Below, piece by piece: positions 26,502-35,132 of a stretch of 64,000 bases of DNA. The position numbers and the translations under genes are program-made. Origin of the DNA: Butyrivibrio sp. MC2021 (GTDB lineage Bacteria > Bacillota > Clostridia > Lachnospirales > Lachnospiraceae); NCBI RefSeq assembly GCF_000621605.1, contig NZ_JHXX01000010.1, positions 62,001 through 126,000 on the forward strand, written 5' to 3'. Each line of letters begins with the position of its first letter. The stretch's first letter is position 1. The notes under the pieces are model-generated. The model did not search any database. It had not been told where the DNA came from and saw nothing but the letters and a program-made list of their open reading frames with translations.

Positions 26502-27125
26502 ATGGGCGTAAACGGAGTTACCGAGGTTACTAACAACATCGCAACAGCTTATACTTCCACTGTAAATCCTCAGGTTGAGGAAAAGAAAAAAGATTCGGAA
26601 GTACAGGCAAAATCGGAAGCTGCAGCCGTTTATGAGAAATCTGATGAAAGCGCGCAAACCACCACGATTTCTCAGAAGGAAGCGGACAGAACCAAGATCA
26701 TCAGACAGATGCAGGCTGACGTAGAGCAGCGCAAGGCACAGCTCCTTGACATCGTCCAGAAGATGATGGGCAAGCAGGCCAAGGCCTATGGCATCGCCAA
26801 TTCTGACAATGATGAGGATTCCATCTGGAAGTTCCTTGCAAAGGGCGACTTCACAGTGGATGCAGCTACCAAAGCACAGGCACAGGCTGACATAGCAGAG
26901 GATGGATACTGGGGCGTTAATCAGACCTCGGAAAGAATCCTCGACTTTGCCAAGACACTGGCCGGGGACGATCCCGAGAAGCTGGAAAAAATGAGGGCAG
27001 CTTTTGAGAAGGGCTACGCACAGGCTGAAAAGACCTGGGGCGGTGAGCTTCCTGATATCTCAAAACGCACCTATGAAGCAGTGATGAAGGGCTTCGACGA
27101 TCTCACCGGAAAAACAGAAACTTAA
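26502..27125 (+). CDS. Probable flagellar-regulon protein of unknown function
   Basis: 207 residues from ATG 26502. I chose this start because AGGAG lies six bases before it; the longer frame from 26445 has no site. It has no signal or membrane segment. A Ser/Thr/Glu-rich N-terminus (to about 70) is followed by a helical region (ADRTKIIRQMQADVEQRKAQ) and a C-terminal domain with ERILDFAKTLAGDDPEKL, a KGYAQAEKTWGG segment and ISKRTYEAVMKGFDDL. This resembles a DUF5610-type domain. The sigma-28 promoter places it in the motility regulon, perhaps as a secreted flagellar-associated protein or regulator. It is monocistronic. Confidence 0.7.
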   Translation: MGVNGVTEVTNNIATAYTSTVNPQVEEKKKDSEVQAKSEAAAVYEKSDESAQTTTISQKEADRTKIIRQMQADVEQRKAQLLDIVQKMMGKQAKAYGIANSDNDEDSIWKFLAKGDFTVDAATKAQAQADIAEDGYWGVNQTSERILDFAKTLAGDDPEKLEKMRAAFEKGYAQAEKTWGGELPDISKRTYEAVMKGFDDLTGKTET

Positions 27126-27142
27126 ACGTTGCTAGTAACACA

Positions 27143-27182
27143 TTGAGCCGGGTACTCACAATACCCGGCTCAAGTTTTGTTA
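27143..27182 (+). terminator. Terminator of the sigma-28 gene
   Basis: A perfect 12-base stem TTGAGCCGGGTA/TACCCGGCTCAA with a seven-base loop is followed by GTTTTGTTATT. Confidence 0.8.
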
Positions 27183-27188
27183 TTCTTA

Positions 27189-28094
27189 TTATTCTACAAT
27201 TCCTCTTAATTCGTTTATATCCTGCACTCCGTATCTGGTCATGTACTCCTCGATGCCTTCTACCACCTTCTCTGTGGTGTAGGGATCATGGAAGTTCATG
27301 GCTCCCACGGCTATGGCTGTGGCTCCCGCCATGATAAACTCTATGGCATCCTCAGCGTTGGCGATTCCGCCCATTCCGATAATGGGAATGTTCACCGCAT
27401 GAGCAGCCTCGTATACCATGCGAACTGCCACAGGCTTGATGGCAGGGCCTGAGAGGCCTCCTGTCTTGTTGGCCAGGGCGAATTTCCTCTTGTGGATATC
27501 GATCTTCATCCCGGTAATGGTATTGATAAGGGAGATGGCATCCGCTCCCGCAGCCTCTGCGGCCTTGGCCATCTCAGCGATGCTGGTGACATTGGGGCTG
27601 AGCTTCATGATAATGGGCTGCTTTGCCACCTCTTTTATTCTGGAAGTTATGTCATAAAGAGCTGCGCTCTTTTGTCCAAAGGCGATGGCTCCCTCTTTTA
27701 CATTGGGACAGGACACGTTGATCTCCAGCATGTCCACTCTCTCCTCATCTCCAAGGCGCTCCACAACCTCTAAATAGTCCTCCACGGATTTGCCGCAGAC
27801 ATTGACGATGACCTTGGTGTCATAATCCTTGAGGAACTTCAGGTCTCTGTTTGCAAAAACCTCAACTCCCGGGTTCTGAAGGCCGATGGCATTGAGCATT
27901 CCGCCGTAAACCTCAGTAACTCTCGGGGTGGGATTGCCGGGCCAGGGCACATTGGCAACGCCCTTGGTAACCACAGCTCCCAATTTATTAAGATCAACAA
28001 AATCCGCATACTCCATGCCGGATCCGAAGGTTCCGGAGGCTGTCATTACGGGATTTTTGAATTTTACTCCTGCAATTTCAACTGATGTATTCAT
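27189..28094 (-). CDS. pyrD: Dihydroorotate dehydrogenase B, catalytic subunit
   Basis: 301 residues from ATG 28094 with AGGAGG six bases upstream. An FMN enzyme oxidising dihydroorotate to orotate in pyrimidine synthesis. TIM-barrel features: FKNPVMTASGTFG, the active-site region EINVSCPN with the class 1 Cys, IMKLSPNV, and GMGGI near the phosphate site. The NAD-linked type B form requires PyrK, encoded immediately upstream; the pyrK stop falls 12 bases before this ATG. Confidence 0.95.
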   Translation of the reverse strand: MNTSVEIAGVKFKNPVMTASGTFGSGMEYADFVDLNKLGAVVTKGVANVPWPGNPTPRVTEVYGGMLNAIGLQNPGVEVFANRDLKFLKDYDTKVIVNVCGKSVEDYLEVVERLGDEERVDMLEINVSCPNVKEGAIAFGQKSAALYDITSRIKEVAKQPIIMKLSPNVTSIAEMAKAAEAAGADAISLINTITGMKIDIHKRKFALANKTGGLSGPAIKPVAVRMVYEAAHAVNIPIIGMGGIANAEDAIEFIMAGATAIAVGAMNFHDPYTTEKVVEGIEEYMTRYGVQDINELRGIVE

Positions 28095-28105
28095 GTCCGC
28101 CCTCC

Positions 28106-28906
28106 TCACATATCTAAGTCATCCGCGTCAAACACCGGTCCGTCGGTGCAGATGCGGGCATTGTTAACGTGGGAATGGTGATCCACCTTAGTGGTCTTGC
28201 AGATACATCCAAGGCAGGCTCCGACGCCGCAGGCCATGCGCTCTTCCAGTGAAAGGTAAGCCTTGATGCCCTTTTCCTGAGCGTAATTCTTGATAGCCCT
28301 AAGCATAGGCATGGGGCCGCAGGCAAAAATTACATCGGCTTCTATGTTCTGCTCTCTCATGGCGTCAATGACATTTCCTTTGGTTCCGATGCTGCCGTCC
28401 TCTGTGGCGGTGAACATGTCCGCATATTTGGCAAACTCCTCGGAAAGGAAGGTCTCAGAATTTCTATAGCCCATAACGGCGCTGACCTTAACAGGCTTAA
28501 CAGCTGTTTCTGCAGCCGCAAGTCTCTTGGCTGTTTCAAGAAGGGGAGGGACTCCGATGCCGCCGCCCATGACAACGACCTTTTTTCCCGCAGCAGCTTC
28601 CAAAGGGAAACCGTTGCCGAGAACCCCCAGGATCTTGATGTAATCCTCGGGCTGATACAACGCAAACTCTGCGGTGCCGCTTCCTACAACCCTGTACACA
28701 AGACGGATCGCGGATCTCTCCTTGTCCACCTCGCAGATACTGATGGGTCTTGGAAGAAGTGTTGATTTATTGGTGGGATATACCCCAACGAACTGCCCGG
28801 GACAAGCGTCCTGTGCTATAGGGGTCTCAAGCCACAGATCATAGATACCCTCAGCAAGAAGGTTCTGGCTCAAAACCCTCGCTGCCGCCATACTTTTCTT
28901 AGACAT
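28106..28906 (-). CDS. pyrK: Dihydroorotate dehydrogenase B, electron-transfer subunit
   Basis: About 266 residues. It passes electrons from PyrD to NAD through FAD and a [2Fe-2S] cluster. Seen: the FAD-binding RPISICEV region, the NAD-binding GGGIGVPPLLETA, CGPMPML, and the cluster cysteines in ACGVGACLGCICK and ARICTDGP. A GAGG site lies nine bases before the chosen ATG 28906. It is the middle gene of pyrC-pyrK-pyrD. Confidence 0.95.
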   Translation of the reverse strand: MSKKSMAAARVLSQNLLAEGIYDLWLETPIAQDACPGQFVGVYPTNKSTLLPRPISICEVDKERSAIRLVYRVVGSGTAEFALYQPEDYIKILGVLGNGFPLEAAAGKKVVVMGGGIGVPPLLETAKRLAAAETAVKPVKVSAVMGYRNSETFLSEEFAKYADMFTATEDGSIGTKGNVIDAMREQNIEADVIFACGPMPMLRAIKNYAQEKGIKAYLSLEERMACGVGACLGCICKTTKVDHHSHVNNARICTDGPVFDADDLDM

Positions 28907-28970
28907 CACAAGCTACCTCGTTTCAAATCTCTGTTTTCAAAGCATTCGCAATAAACAATACCATATATGC

Positions 28971-30287
28971 TTAGTCCATGTAAACAATCTTGCCGCGGCA
29001 AATTGTGTAATGTATCCTGCCGGGAAGTCTCTCTCCAAGGAAAGGTGTGTTGGAGGATTTGGACTTGGACTGAACAAAGCTCCACTCCTCGTCTGGATTA
29101 AAGATCACAAGATCCGCATCGGCTCCCTGTCTGATATATCCCGCATCAAGGCCGTAAACAGCAGCGGGGCCCCAGGTCATTCTGGCGATAAGCTCAGCCA
29201 GGGTCAAAAATCCGGGCTTAACCAGCTCTCTGATTCCAAGAGCCAGGGAGGTCTCAAGGCCTGTAATGCCGCTGGGGGCCTTGGTGAGCTCTTTTCCCTT
29301 CTCCTCTCTTGAATGAGGGGCGTGGTCTGTGGCTATCATCTCGATGGTGCCGTCCTTAAGGCCTGCGATGATGGCCTGCCTGTCGCTCTCTCTGCGAAGG
29401 GGAGGATTCATCTTGGCCAGAGCCCCGTATTTAAGCACAGCTTCCTCTGTCAGGGTAAAATGGTGAGGTGTTGCCTCTGCAAAGACCTTAACGCCGCGCT
29501 TTTTGGCTTCTCTTATCATATCCACGGCTCCGGCGGTACTGATATGCTGAACCACGATTCCGGCGCCGGTCTTTTCTGCGATCTTGATATCCCTGTCCAC
29601 CATGGACATCTCTGCGTTTCTGTGGGAACCTCTGATTCCCAGGGTCTCAGCCACTTCTCCTGCGTTGATGCCGTTCTCTGCGATGAACTGGGGATCCTCC
29701 TCGTGAAGGCTGATGAGCATTCCCAGGTCCTTGGCCACTTCACAGGCCTTCTCCATGAGCTTCTCATTGAGGACCGGCACGCCGTCATCGGTAAAAAGCA
29801 CTGCTCCCGCCTCAGCCAGGGCCTTCATGTCCACCAGCTCCTTGCCCGCCATGTTCTTAGTTACATTGCCGCAGCAAAGAACCTTGATTCCGGTCTTCTC
29901 GCCCCTGGCGATCATGTCCTTTACGGTCTCTGTATTATCGGGATGGGGATTGGTGTTTCCCATCATGACAACGGTGGTAAAACCGCCCCTTGCGGCAGCC
30001 GCAGCCCCGGTGTCTATGTCCTCTTTATAGGTAAAGCCCGGGTCTCTGAAGTGCACGTGGCAGTCCACCAGTCCCGGAGCCACAACGCAGCCTGTGGCGT
30101 CGATCTCTGTGACCTCAGCCTTGCCTGTGGTCTCATCCGCCCCGTACATGGCAGCCTCTGCGGCCACGTCGTCGAGACTTCCGCAGGCGCCTACCATGGC
30201 GATATTTTCATCGTCGATCAAAATATCATATAACCCGCTGATGCCGCTGGCGGGATCAATCAGATTTCCGTTCTTAATAAGGATCAT
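28971..30287 (-). CDS. pyrC: Dihydroorotase
   Basis: 438 residues from ATG 30287 with GGAGG eight bases upstream. It closes carbamoyl-aspartate to dihydroorotate. It is a class I amidohydrolase: zinc ligands in DCHVHFRDPG, a VVMMGNTNPHPDN strand, HEEDP, VQHIST and the catalytic Asp in IATDHAPH. It is the first gene of the pyrC-pyrK-pyrD operon. pyrB, pyrE and pyrF are not in the window. Confidence 0.95.
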   Translation of the reverse strand: MILIKNGNLIDPASGISGLYDILIDDENIAMVGACGSLDDVAAEAAMYGADETTGKAEVTEIDATGCVVAPGLVDCHVHFRDPGFTYKEDIDTGAAAAARGGFTTVVMMGNTNPHPDNTETVKDMIARGEKTGIKVLCCGNVTKNMAGKELVDMKALAEAGAVLFTDDGVPVLNEKLMEKACEVAKDLGMLISLHEEDPQFIAENGINAGEVAETLGIRGSHRNAEMSMVDRDIKIAEKTGAGIVVQHISTAGAVDMIREAKKRGVKVFAEATPHHFTLTEEAVLKYGALAKMNPPLRRESDRQAIIAGLKDGTIEMIATDHAPHSREEKGKELTKAPSGITGLETSLALGIRELVKPGFLTLAELIARMTWGPAAVYGLDAGYIRQGADADLVIFNPDEEWSFVQSKSKSSNTPFLGERLPGRIHYTICRGKIVYMD

Positions 30288-30404
30288 TCCCTGTTCCTCC
30301 CTTTTTCTGTCCAAAACTACATCTACTTTAACACCGGAACTTTTTTACTGTAAATGATTATATGTTATAATCATCATTGAAAAAATAGAAATGAGGTAAT
30401 TTTG

Positions 30405-31133
30405 ATGATTCGATCAATTCTGGCAGTACTGTTTGTGGTTATTTTCCTGATAGTGAGCCTTCCCATCCAGGGAGTTCTGCTTATAATCGGCAAGTTCAAT
30501 CCCATGGCAAAAAAGAGAGCTTCTCTCGCCATCGTAGGCTGGGCCTTCAACGTGGTTTCCTTTATCAGCGGTGTTAAAAGAACCGTCATCGGCGAGGAGA
30601 ACGTTCCCAAGGATCAGGCCGTTTTGTATGTGGGCAACCACCGCAGTATTTTCGATATAGTTATCGCTTATCCGAGGGTTCCCAATCCCACAGGCTTTAT
30701 CGCCAAGAAGGAGATCCTGAAGGTTCCCCTTCTTAACATCTGGATGATCTACCTGGACTGCCTCTTCCTTGACAGAAGCGACATCAGAAAGGGCCTGGAG
30801 ATGGTCCTCACCGCAATAGAGAAGGTAAAAAGCGGCATTTCAATATTCATTTATCCTGAGGGAACAAGAAACAAGACAGACCAGCCCCTGGGGGAATTCC
30901 ACAAGGGAAGCTTCAAGATAGCCCAGAAAACAGGCTGTCCCATCGTTCCCGTGGTAATCAACAAATCAGACGAGATCCTCGAGAAGCATATGCCCTTTAT
31001 CAAGAGCACACATGTAACCATCGAGTATTGCAAGCCTATTGTAATTAAGGATTTAGATAAAGAAGATCAGAAGAATATCGATCAGTACGTGAAGAATATC
31101 GTTGAAGAAACATATTTGAAAAATGAAAAGTAA
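30405..31133 (+). CDS. plsC: 1-acyl-sn-glycerol-3-phosphate acyltransferase
   Basis: 242 residues from ATG 30405 (GAGG before it). It makes phosphatidic acid from lysophosphatidate. There are one or two N-terminal membrane segments, then the acyltransferase motifs NHRSIFD (NHxxxxD) and FIYPEGTRN, with VPVVINKS late. It is divergent from pyrC across a 117-base spacer that holds an imperfect palindrome around TGATTATATGTTATAATCA. Its end runs into a GTCC-palindrome terminator. Confidence 0.93.
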   Translation: MIRSILAVLFVVIFLIVSLPIQGVLLIIGKFNPMAKKRASLAIVGWAFNVVSFISGVKRTVIGEENVPKDQAVLYVGNHRSIFDIVIAYPRVPNPTGFIAKKEILKVPLLNIWMIYLDCLFLDRSDIRKGLEMVLTAIEKVKSGISIFIYPEGTRNKTDQPLGEFHKGSFKIAQKTGCPIVPVVINKSDEILEKHMPFIKSTHVTIEYCKPIVIKDLDKEDQKNIDQYVKNIVEETYLKNEK

Positions 31134-31183
31134 CGGAGAAATGGACCTACACCCCCGTCCCCCAGGTCCATTTCTTTGTTACT
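31131..31183. terminator. GTCC-palindrome terminator between plsC and ddl
   Basis: Arms GTAACGGAGAAATGGACCT and AGGTCCATTTCTTTGTTAC (one bulge) enclose ACACCCCCGTCCCCC. It overlaps the plsC stop and lies between two convergent genes. Same family as 275-307 and 58772-58865. Confidence 0.75.
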
Positions 31184-31185
31184 TT

Positions 31186-32394
31186 TTACATCTTGCTTCC
31201 TTTAGTTCCGCCGCCCAGGTGAACGCCCTCCAGGACGTTGGTCTCGAAGGAGTAAACCACCTTGTGACTCTCTCTGTCTGCTTTAAGGGCAAGCTCAATC
31301 ATATTGTCCAAAAGTGTCTCGTACTTCATTCCCAGGGGCTCCCAGAGATAGAAGGAAAGGGATCCAGGAATGGTGTTGATCTCGTTGAGATATACCTTGC
31401 CTGTAGCCTGATCCAGCATAAAGTCGATACGTGAAACGCCGCTGCAGCCAAGGCAGATGAAGGCATCTACAGCCATCTTTCTGATGTCATCGCGCATCTG
31501 GCTGCTGATCTCAGCAGGAATCTTTCTCTTAAGAGAAGCCATTCCCTTGCTGCCGCCGGTCTTGGCACCGCCCTTGGCTGAACCCTTGGCGCCGCCTATA
31601 TATTTATCCTCGAAGGAGAGGATATCGTCTGAGTTAACAGGTTCTTCGCACTCGGAGGCCTGAGCATATTCATAGTCACCCAGAACCGCGCAGTTGATCT
31701 CCTTGAGATCTGTGATGGCAGGCTCTACAAGGATCTTTCTTGAGAACTCAAAGCCCAGCTCCAATGCCTCAAGAAGTCCCTCTCTGTCAGAAGCCTTCTT
31801 GATTCCGATACTTGAACCAAGGTTAAGGGGCTTAATAATAACAGGATAGGTGAACTCCTTCTCGATCTTAGCCACAAGGCCGTCCACATCCTCGTAATCC
31901 TTCCAGGTGTAGCACTTGCAGTCAAGAACAGGGATTCCGTTGTCCTTAAGAACTGTCTTCATTACATATTTGTTCATACCAACTGCGGATGAAAGAACGT
32001 CGCAGCCCACAACGGGAAGTCCCAGAGTAGCCAGGAAGCCCTGAAGGGTTCCGTCCTCCACGTTGGTTCCGTGAACGATGGGGAATGCCACGTCAACAGT
32101 GGTGATGACGTTGTTTCCAAACTTCTTCATGGGATAGCGCACAAGAGAAACCTTCTCTTTTTCCTTGATCCATACAACCTGTGTGCTCTTGGCAAGGAGC
32201 TGGGGGATATGGGTGTACTCCTCGATCTTGCCGATGTCCTCGCCCACATAGAAGTCATTTTCCTTGGTGATGTAAACAGGAATCACCTCGTACTTGTCCT
32301 TGTTGATATGGCCAATGGCCTGGATGGCAGAGATAATGGAGATCTCATGCTCTGTACTTTTTCCGCCGAATAAAACTGCAACTTTTAAACTCAT
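31186..32394 (-). CDS. ddl: D-alanine--D-alanine ligase with Gly/Ala/Lys insert
   Basis: 402 residues, longer than the usual 300-360. An ATP-grasp enzyme joining two D-Ala for the wall pentapeptide. Seen: VLFGGKSTEHEIS, IVHGTNVEDGTLQG, VIIKPLNLGSSIGI, RIDFMLD and the closing YLNEINTIPGSL. After DKY there is a low-complexity stretch (G, A, K, S, T only, about 17 residues) in the loop that normally lies near the active site. AAGGA precedes the ATG. It is directly downstream of the murF-like gene, so it forms a unit for making and adding D-Ala-D-Ala. Confidence 0.95.
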   Translation of the reverse strand: MSLKVAVLFGGKSTEHEISIISAIQAIGHINKDKYEVIPVYITKENDFYVGEDIGKIEEYTHIPQLLAKSTQVVWIKEKEKVSLVRYPMKKFGNNVITTVDVAFPIVHGTNVEDGTLQGFLATLGLPVVGCDVLSSAVGMNKYVMKTVLKDNGIPVLDCKCYTWKDYEDVDGLVAKIEKEFTYPVIIKPLNLGSSIGIKKASDREGLLEALELGFEFSRKILVEPAITDLKEINCAVLGDYEYAQASECEEPVNSDDILSFEDKYIGGAKGSAKGGAKTGGSKGMASLKRKIPAEISSQMRDDIRKMAVDAFICLGCSGVSRIDFMLDQATGKVYLNEINTIPGSLSFYLWEPLGMKYETLLDNMIELALKADRESHKVVYSFETNVLEGVHLGGGTKGSKM

Positions 32395-32435
32395 AATATC
32401 CTTCTTTCTATTTCTTCAATAATAGGACACCTATA

Positions 32436-34067
32436 TCAATAGTTGTCCGGTAAATCATTCTCCAAAAGAATTACCTTTTCTCTTCCTGCATCAAGCTCAT
32501 ACATAAGGGCTGAAGCCTCATTGAAACTGTTCTTTACAAAGAGCCTCTCGCTGTCAAAGCCCGCCTCAAGGATTCCCTCCTTAATGGCCTGGGTCTGCTT
32601 CTCACCCACCAGGATGATGTAATCGCAGACAGCTGCTGCCTGCTTACCGAATTCCTTGTTGTACTCATCCTCTTTTTCACCCAGCTCCACCATTCCGGGG
32701 GTAACCAGGATCTTGACGCTTCCTTCAAAAAGAGAAAGGGTCTCCAGAGCCACCTTGGCTCCGTTGGGGTTGGAATTGTAGGCGTCGTCTAAGATTGAAA
32801 CATTGCCGTGCCTGGTAAGCTCAAGTCTGTGGGGCACGCTCTGGAGCCTTCTGACCGCCATCTTAAGCTTGGTAAGCGGGATTCCAAGGCTGCTTGCGCA
32901 GGCGATGGCGCCCATGATATTCTCAACGTTGTGTCTACCCACAAGTCTTGTGGAGAACTCTGCGGTCTCGCCCTTTGGTGATGTGACGGTAAAAGAGGTT
33001 CCGGCGCCGGTGACCTTAAGGTCCGTTGCCCTATAGTCGCAGCCTTCTGAAAGTCCGTAGGTTATGGCATCCTTGTACTTCATGTTGGCGCGGATTATCT
33101 CGTTATCTGCGTTTACGAATTTGAGATGCTTGCCTTCCTGCCTGCCCTCAGCCTTCTCCTTCTCATCCACAGCATCAAGCAGCTCGTACTTGGTGCTGAT
33201 GATGTTATCAAGGCTGTGGAAGGTCTCCAGGTGCTGGTATCCGATGGAGGTGACAATACCGTCATCGGGATGAACGAAATCTGTGATTTCCTTGATATCG
33301 TGTAAATGCCTTGCACCCATCTCGCAGACGAAGATCTGGTGGGTAGGCTTCATATGCTCTCTTATAGTTCTGACAATACCCATGGGAGTGTTGAAGCTCT
33401 CGGGAGTCATAAGGACTCTGAAGCCCTCTGATAAAAGAGTGGTCAGATAATACTTAACGCTGGTCTTGCCGTAGCTTCCTGTGATTCCGATGATACGAAG
33501 GTCCTTGTTGCTCTTAAGGATCCTCACCGCATCATCAATGTAGTGTTGATTGATGCTCTTTTCAATGGGCTTATTGATGAAATTGGCCATTGCGGGGATA
33601 AAAGGAATCAACGAAACATAAATAAACGCCGGCCTGTAAACATCTCCGCCAATAAAAGCATTGCCCCTTGCTGTTTCTATAATTAACACAATCCAGGGAA
33701 GGAAAAGTATCAGAACTGACAATACAGTGTAGGTTGCAAACAAGCGCTTAACTCTTGCTGTCACCACGAACTTTTTCTTGGCAGGCTTTGGTATATACCT
33801 AAAAAGAAGCCACAGGTAAGCCGCAAGCAGCGCCAGAGCACCGACAATTCTCACAGACTTGGGAAGGATCTCCACCGCCCTCTGGGCAATTCCCCTTATT
33901 AAAAAAAGAAGATGCGCCAGCAGCAACAGCTTACTGTTCCGCAGGTGTCTGAAATACCCCTGGAACTGATAGCTGGAGAGCTGCAGCATATGGGTGTGAT
34001 AACGAAGTCCCAATACTGCAAGTATAATCGGCGGCGCGTACACCATAAGTACTATTGCAAAAACCAT
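32436..34067 (-). CDS. murF: Membrane-anchored MurF-type ligase
   Basis: 543 residues from ATG 34067, which has GAGG six bases upstream (an earlier GTG would overlap the site). The first 170 residues hold four to five hydrophobic helices, absent from classical MurF. The rest is a Mur ligase: ITGSYGKTSVKYYL P-loop, CEMGAR, GRHNVENIMGA, and DDAYNSNPNGAK. The product would be UDP-MurNAc-pentapeptide. Location next to ddl supports this. The membrane-anchored type is found in some Firmicutes; whether it is the sole MurF of the cell cannot be told here. Confidence 0.85.
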   Translation of the reverse strand: MVFAIVLMVYAPPIILAVLGLRYHTHMLQLSSYQFQGYFRHLRNSKLLLLAHLLFLIRGIAQRAVEILPKSVRIVGALALLAAYLWLLFRYIPKPAKKKFVVTARVKRLFATYTVLSVLILFLPWIVLIIETARGNAFIGGDVYRPAFIYVSLIPFIPAMANFINKPIEKSINQHYIDDAVRILKSNKDLRIIGITGSYGKTSVKYYLTTLLSEGFRVLMTPESFNTPMGIVRTIREHMKPTHQIFVCEMGARHLHDIKEITDFVHPDDGIVTSIGYQHLETFHSLDNIISTKYELLDAVDEKEKAEGRQEGKHLKFVNADNEIIRANMKYKDAITYGLSEGCDYRATDLKVTGAGTSFTVTSPKGETAEFSTRLVGRHNVENIMGAIACASSLGIPLTKLKMAVRRLQSVPHRLELTRHGNVSILDDAYNSNPNGAKVALETLSLFEGSVKILVTPGMVELGEKEDEYNKEFGKQAAAVCDYIILVGEKQTQAIKEGILEAGFDSERLFVKNSFNEASALMYELDAGREKVILLENDLPDNY

Positions 34068-34091
34068 AAAAAACCTCACATTAAGTAAACT

Positions 34092-34883
34092 TTAGTTAAT
34101 TCCCAAAAAGCTTCCGAGAATCTTGTTGTAAAGGAACGGATTCTCCAAAAATGAGTAGTGTCCCACGCCGTTAATGACCGCAAGACCTGCCTCAGGCATA
34201 AGCTTCTCCATCTGCTGACCGTCCGATAAAGGTGTGGCGGTGTCCTGATCTCCCCAGATAAGAAGAGCCGGCATGGTCACGGAAGGCATGTAGGGCGCCA
34301 GGTCCTCATTAACAACCTTCACAAGGCTCTGCCTCATAACAGGAGAAGCCGCGGCGTAGTCCGCACTTCCAAACTTCTTCTGAAGGGCATCGAGAGTTCC
34401 CGGGAAGAGCTTAACGATCCCGGTCCTGGTTATGAGATTCTTATAGAACTTGTATCTCTTTGTTCTCTTATTCTGAGCCGCTGTCCTTACAGGCTTGATG
34501 CCCGCTGCGTCCGTAAGGATGACCTTAGGCACTGTGAAATCAGCCTTGATCCTGCCGTCGTGGATCCCGGCGGTAAGCTTGATGATGATCCTTCCTCCCA
34601 TGGAATGGCCCAGGAACATGATCTCTTTTTCCTGAGGATACAGCTCTTTAATAAAGGCCAGCACAAAATTCACGTAGTCGTCCACATCCATGGGCTCCTT
34701 CGGCTCATCGCTCTTACCAAAGCCCGGCATATCCATAGCCACCACGTGATATTTGGTGCGGGTGAAATCAATGACACCCTTAAAGAGCTCAATATTGGAG
34801 CCCCAGCCGTGTAGAAGCACAAGAAGCGGTCCCTGTCCCTCATCTATATAATTTATATTTAGTCCATTAATATTCGTATTCAT
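34092..34883 (-). CDS. Alpha/beta hydrolase
   Basis: 263 residues, cytoplasmic. Canonical fold: LVLLHGWGSN oxyanion region, FLGHSMGG nucleophile elbow with Ser near 95, WGDQD acid and GVGHY His. The substrate is unknown; similar enzymes act on small esters or lipids. The ribosome site is weak. The gene is 24 bases upstream of the murF-like start in the same direction and may be part of the murF-ddl transcript. Confidence 0.85.
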   Translation of the reverse strand: MNTNINGLNINYIDEGQGPLLVLLHGWGSNIELFKGVIDFTRTKYHVVAMDMPGFGKSDEPKEPMDVDDYVNFVLAFIKELYPQEKEIMFLGHSMGGRIIIKLTAGIHDGRIKADFTVPKVILTDAAGIKPVRTAAQNKRTKRYKFYKNLITRTGIVKLFPGTLDALQKKFGSADYAAASPVMRQSLVKVVNEDLAPYMPSVTMPALLIWGDQDTATPLSDGQQMEKLMPEAGLAVINGVGHYSFLENPFLYNKILGSFLGIN

Positions 34884-34986
34884 ATTTTTCCACTCAATCC
34901 TGTCAACATCTTAGCACTGACCCTTCAGAGGTGCAAATCCTTATCCTTGCATGTACATGGTAAAAAATGCTGTGACCCTTTTTACT

Positions 34987-35129
34987 GTTACTATTCACAG
35001 TCTTACGCCTGCTCATAGTAACATTCGGGGCGATATTAAAGTTTTGCTTCGCAAAAGATCGCCCCTCACTCTTGTATCATATTCTCACGAATCACGCAGC
35101 TAGTGCGTGATTCTACTGTGAATAGTAAC
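34987..35129. repeat. Branched palindromic structure between GH9-like and hydrolase genes
   Basis: A perfect 14-base outer stem (GTTACTATTCACAG at 34987-35000 with CTGTGAATAGTAAC at 35116-35129) encloses two independent hairpins. One is GGGGCGAT/ATCGCCCC (35027-35065), with a TTTTGC/GCAAAA tip. The other is GAATCACGCA/TGCGTGATTC (35089-35113). Together they could fold as a three-way junction. It begins four bases from the GH9-like stop, so it may be a complex transcript end or a mobile repeat. Confidence 0.75.
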
Positions 35130-35132
35130 TTT

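Noticed and set aside
29313..30233. 306-codon plus-strand frame opposite pyrC
   Set aside because: pyrC is unambiguous, and the opposite frame has no domain or ribosome site.
34987..35129. Cloverleaf that could be a tRNA
   Set aside because: The length, the missing T-loop consensus and the lack of an acceptor end do not fit a tRNA.
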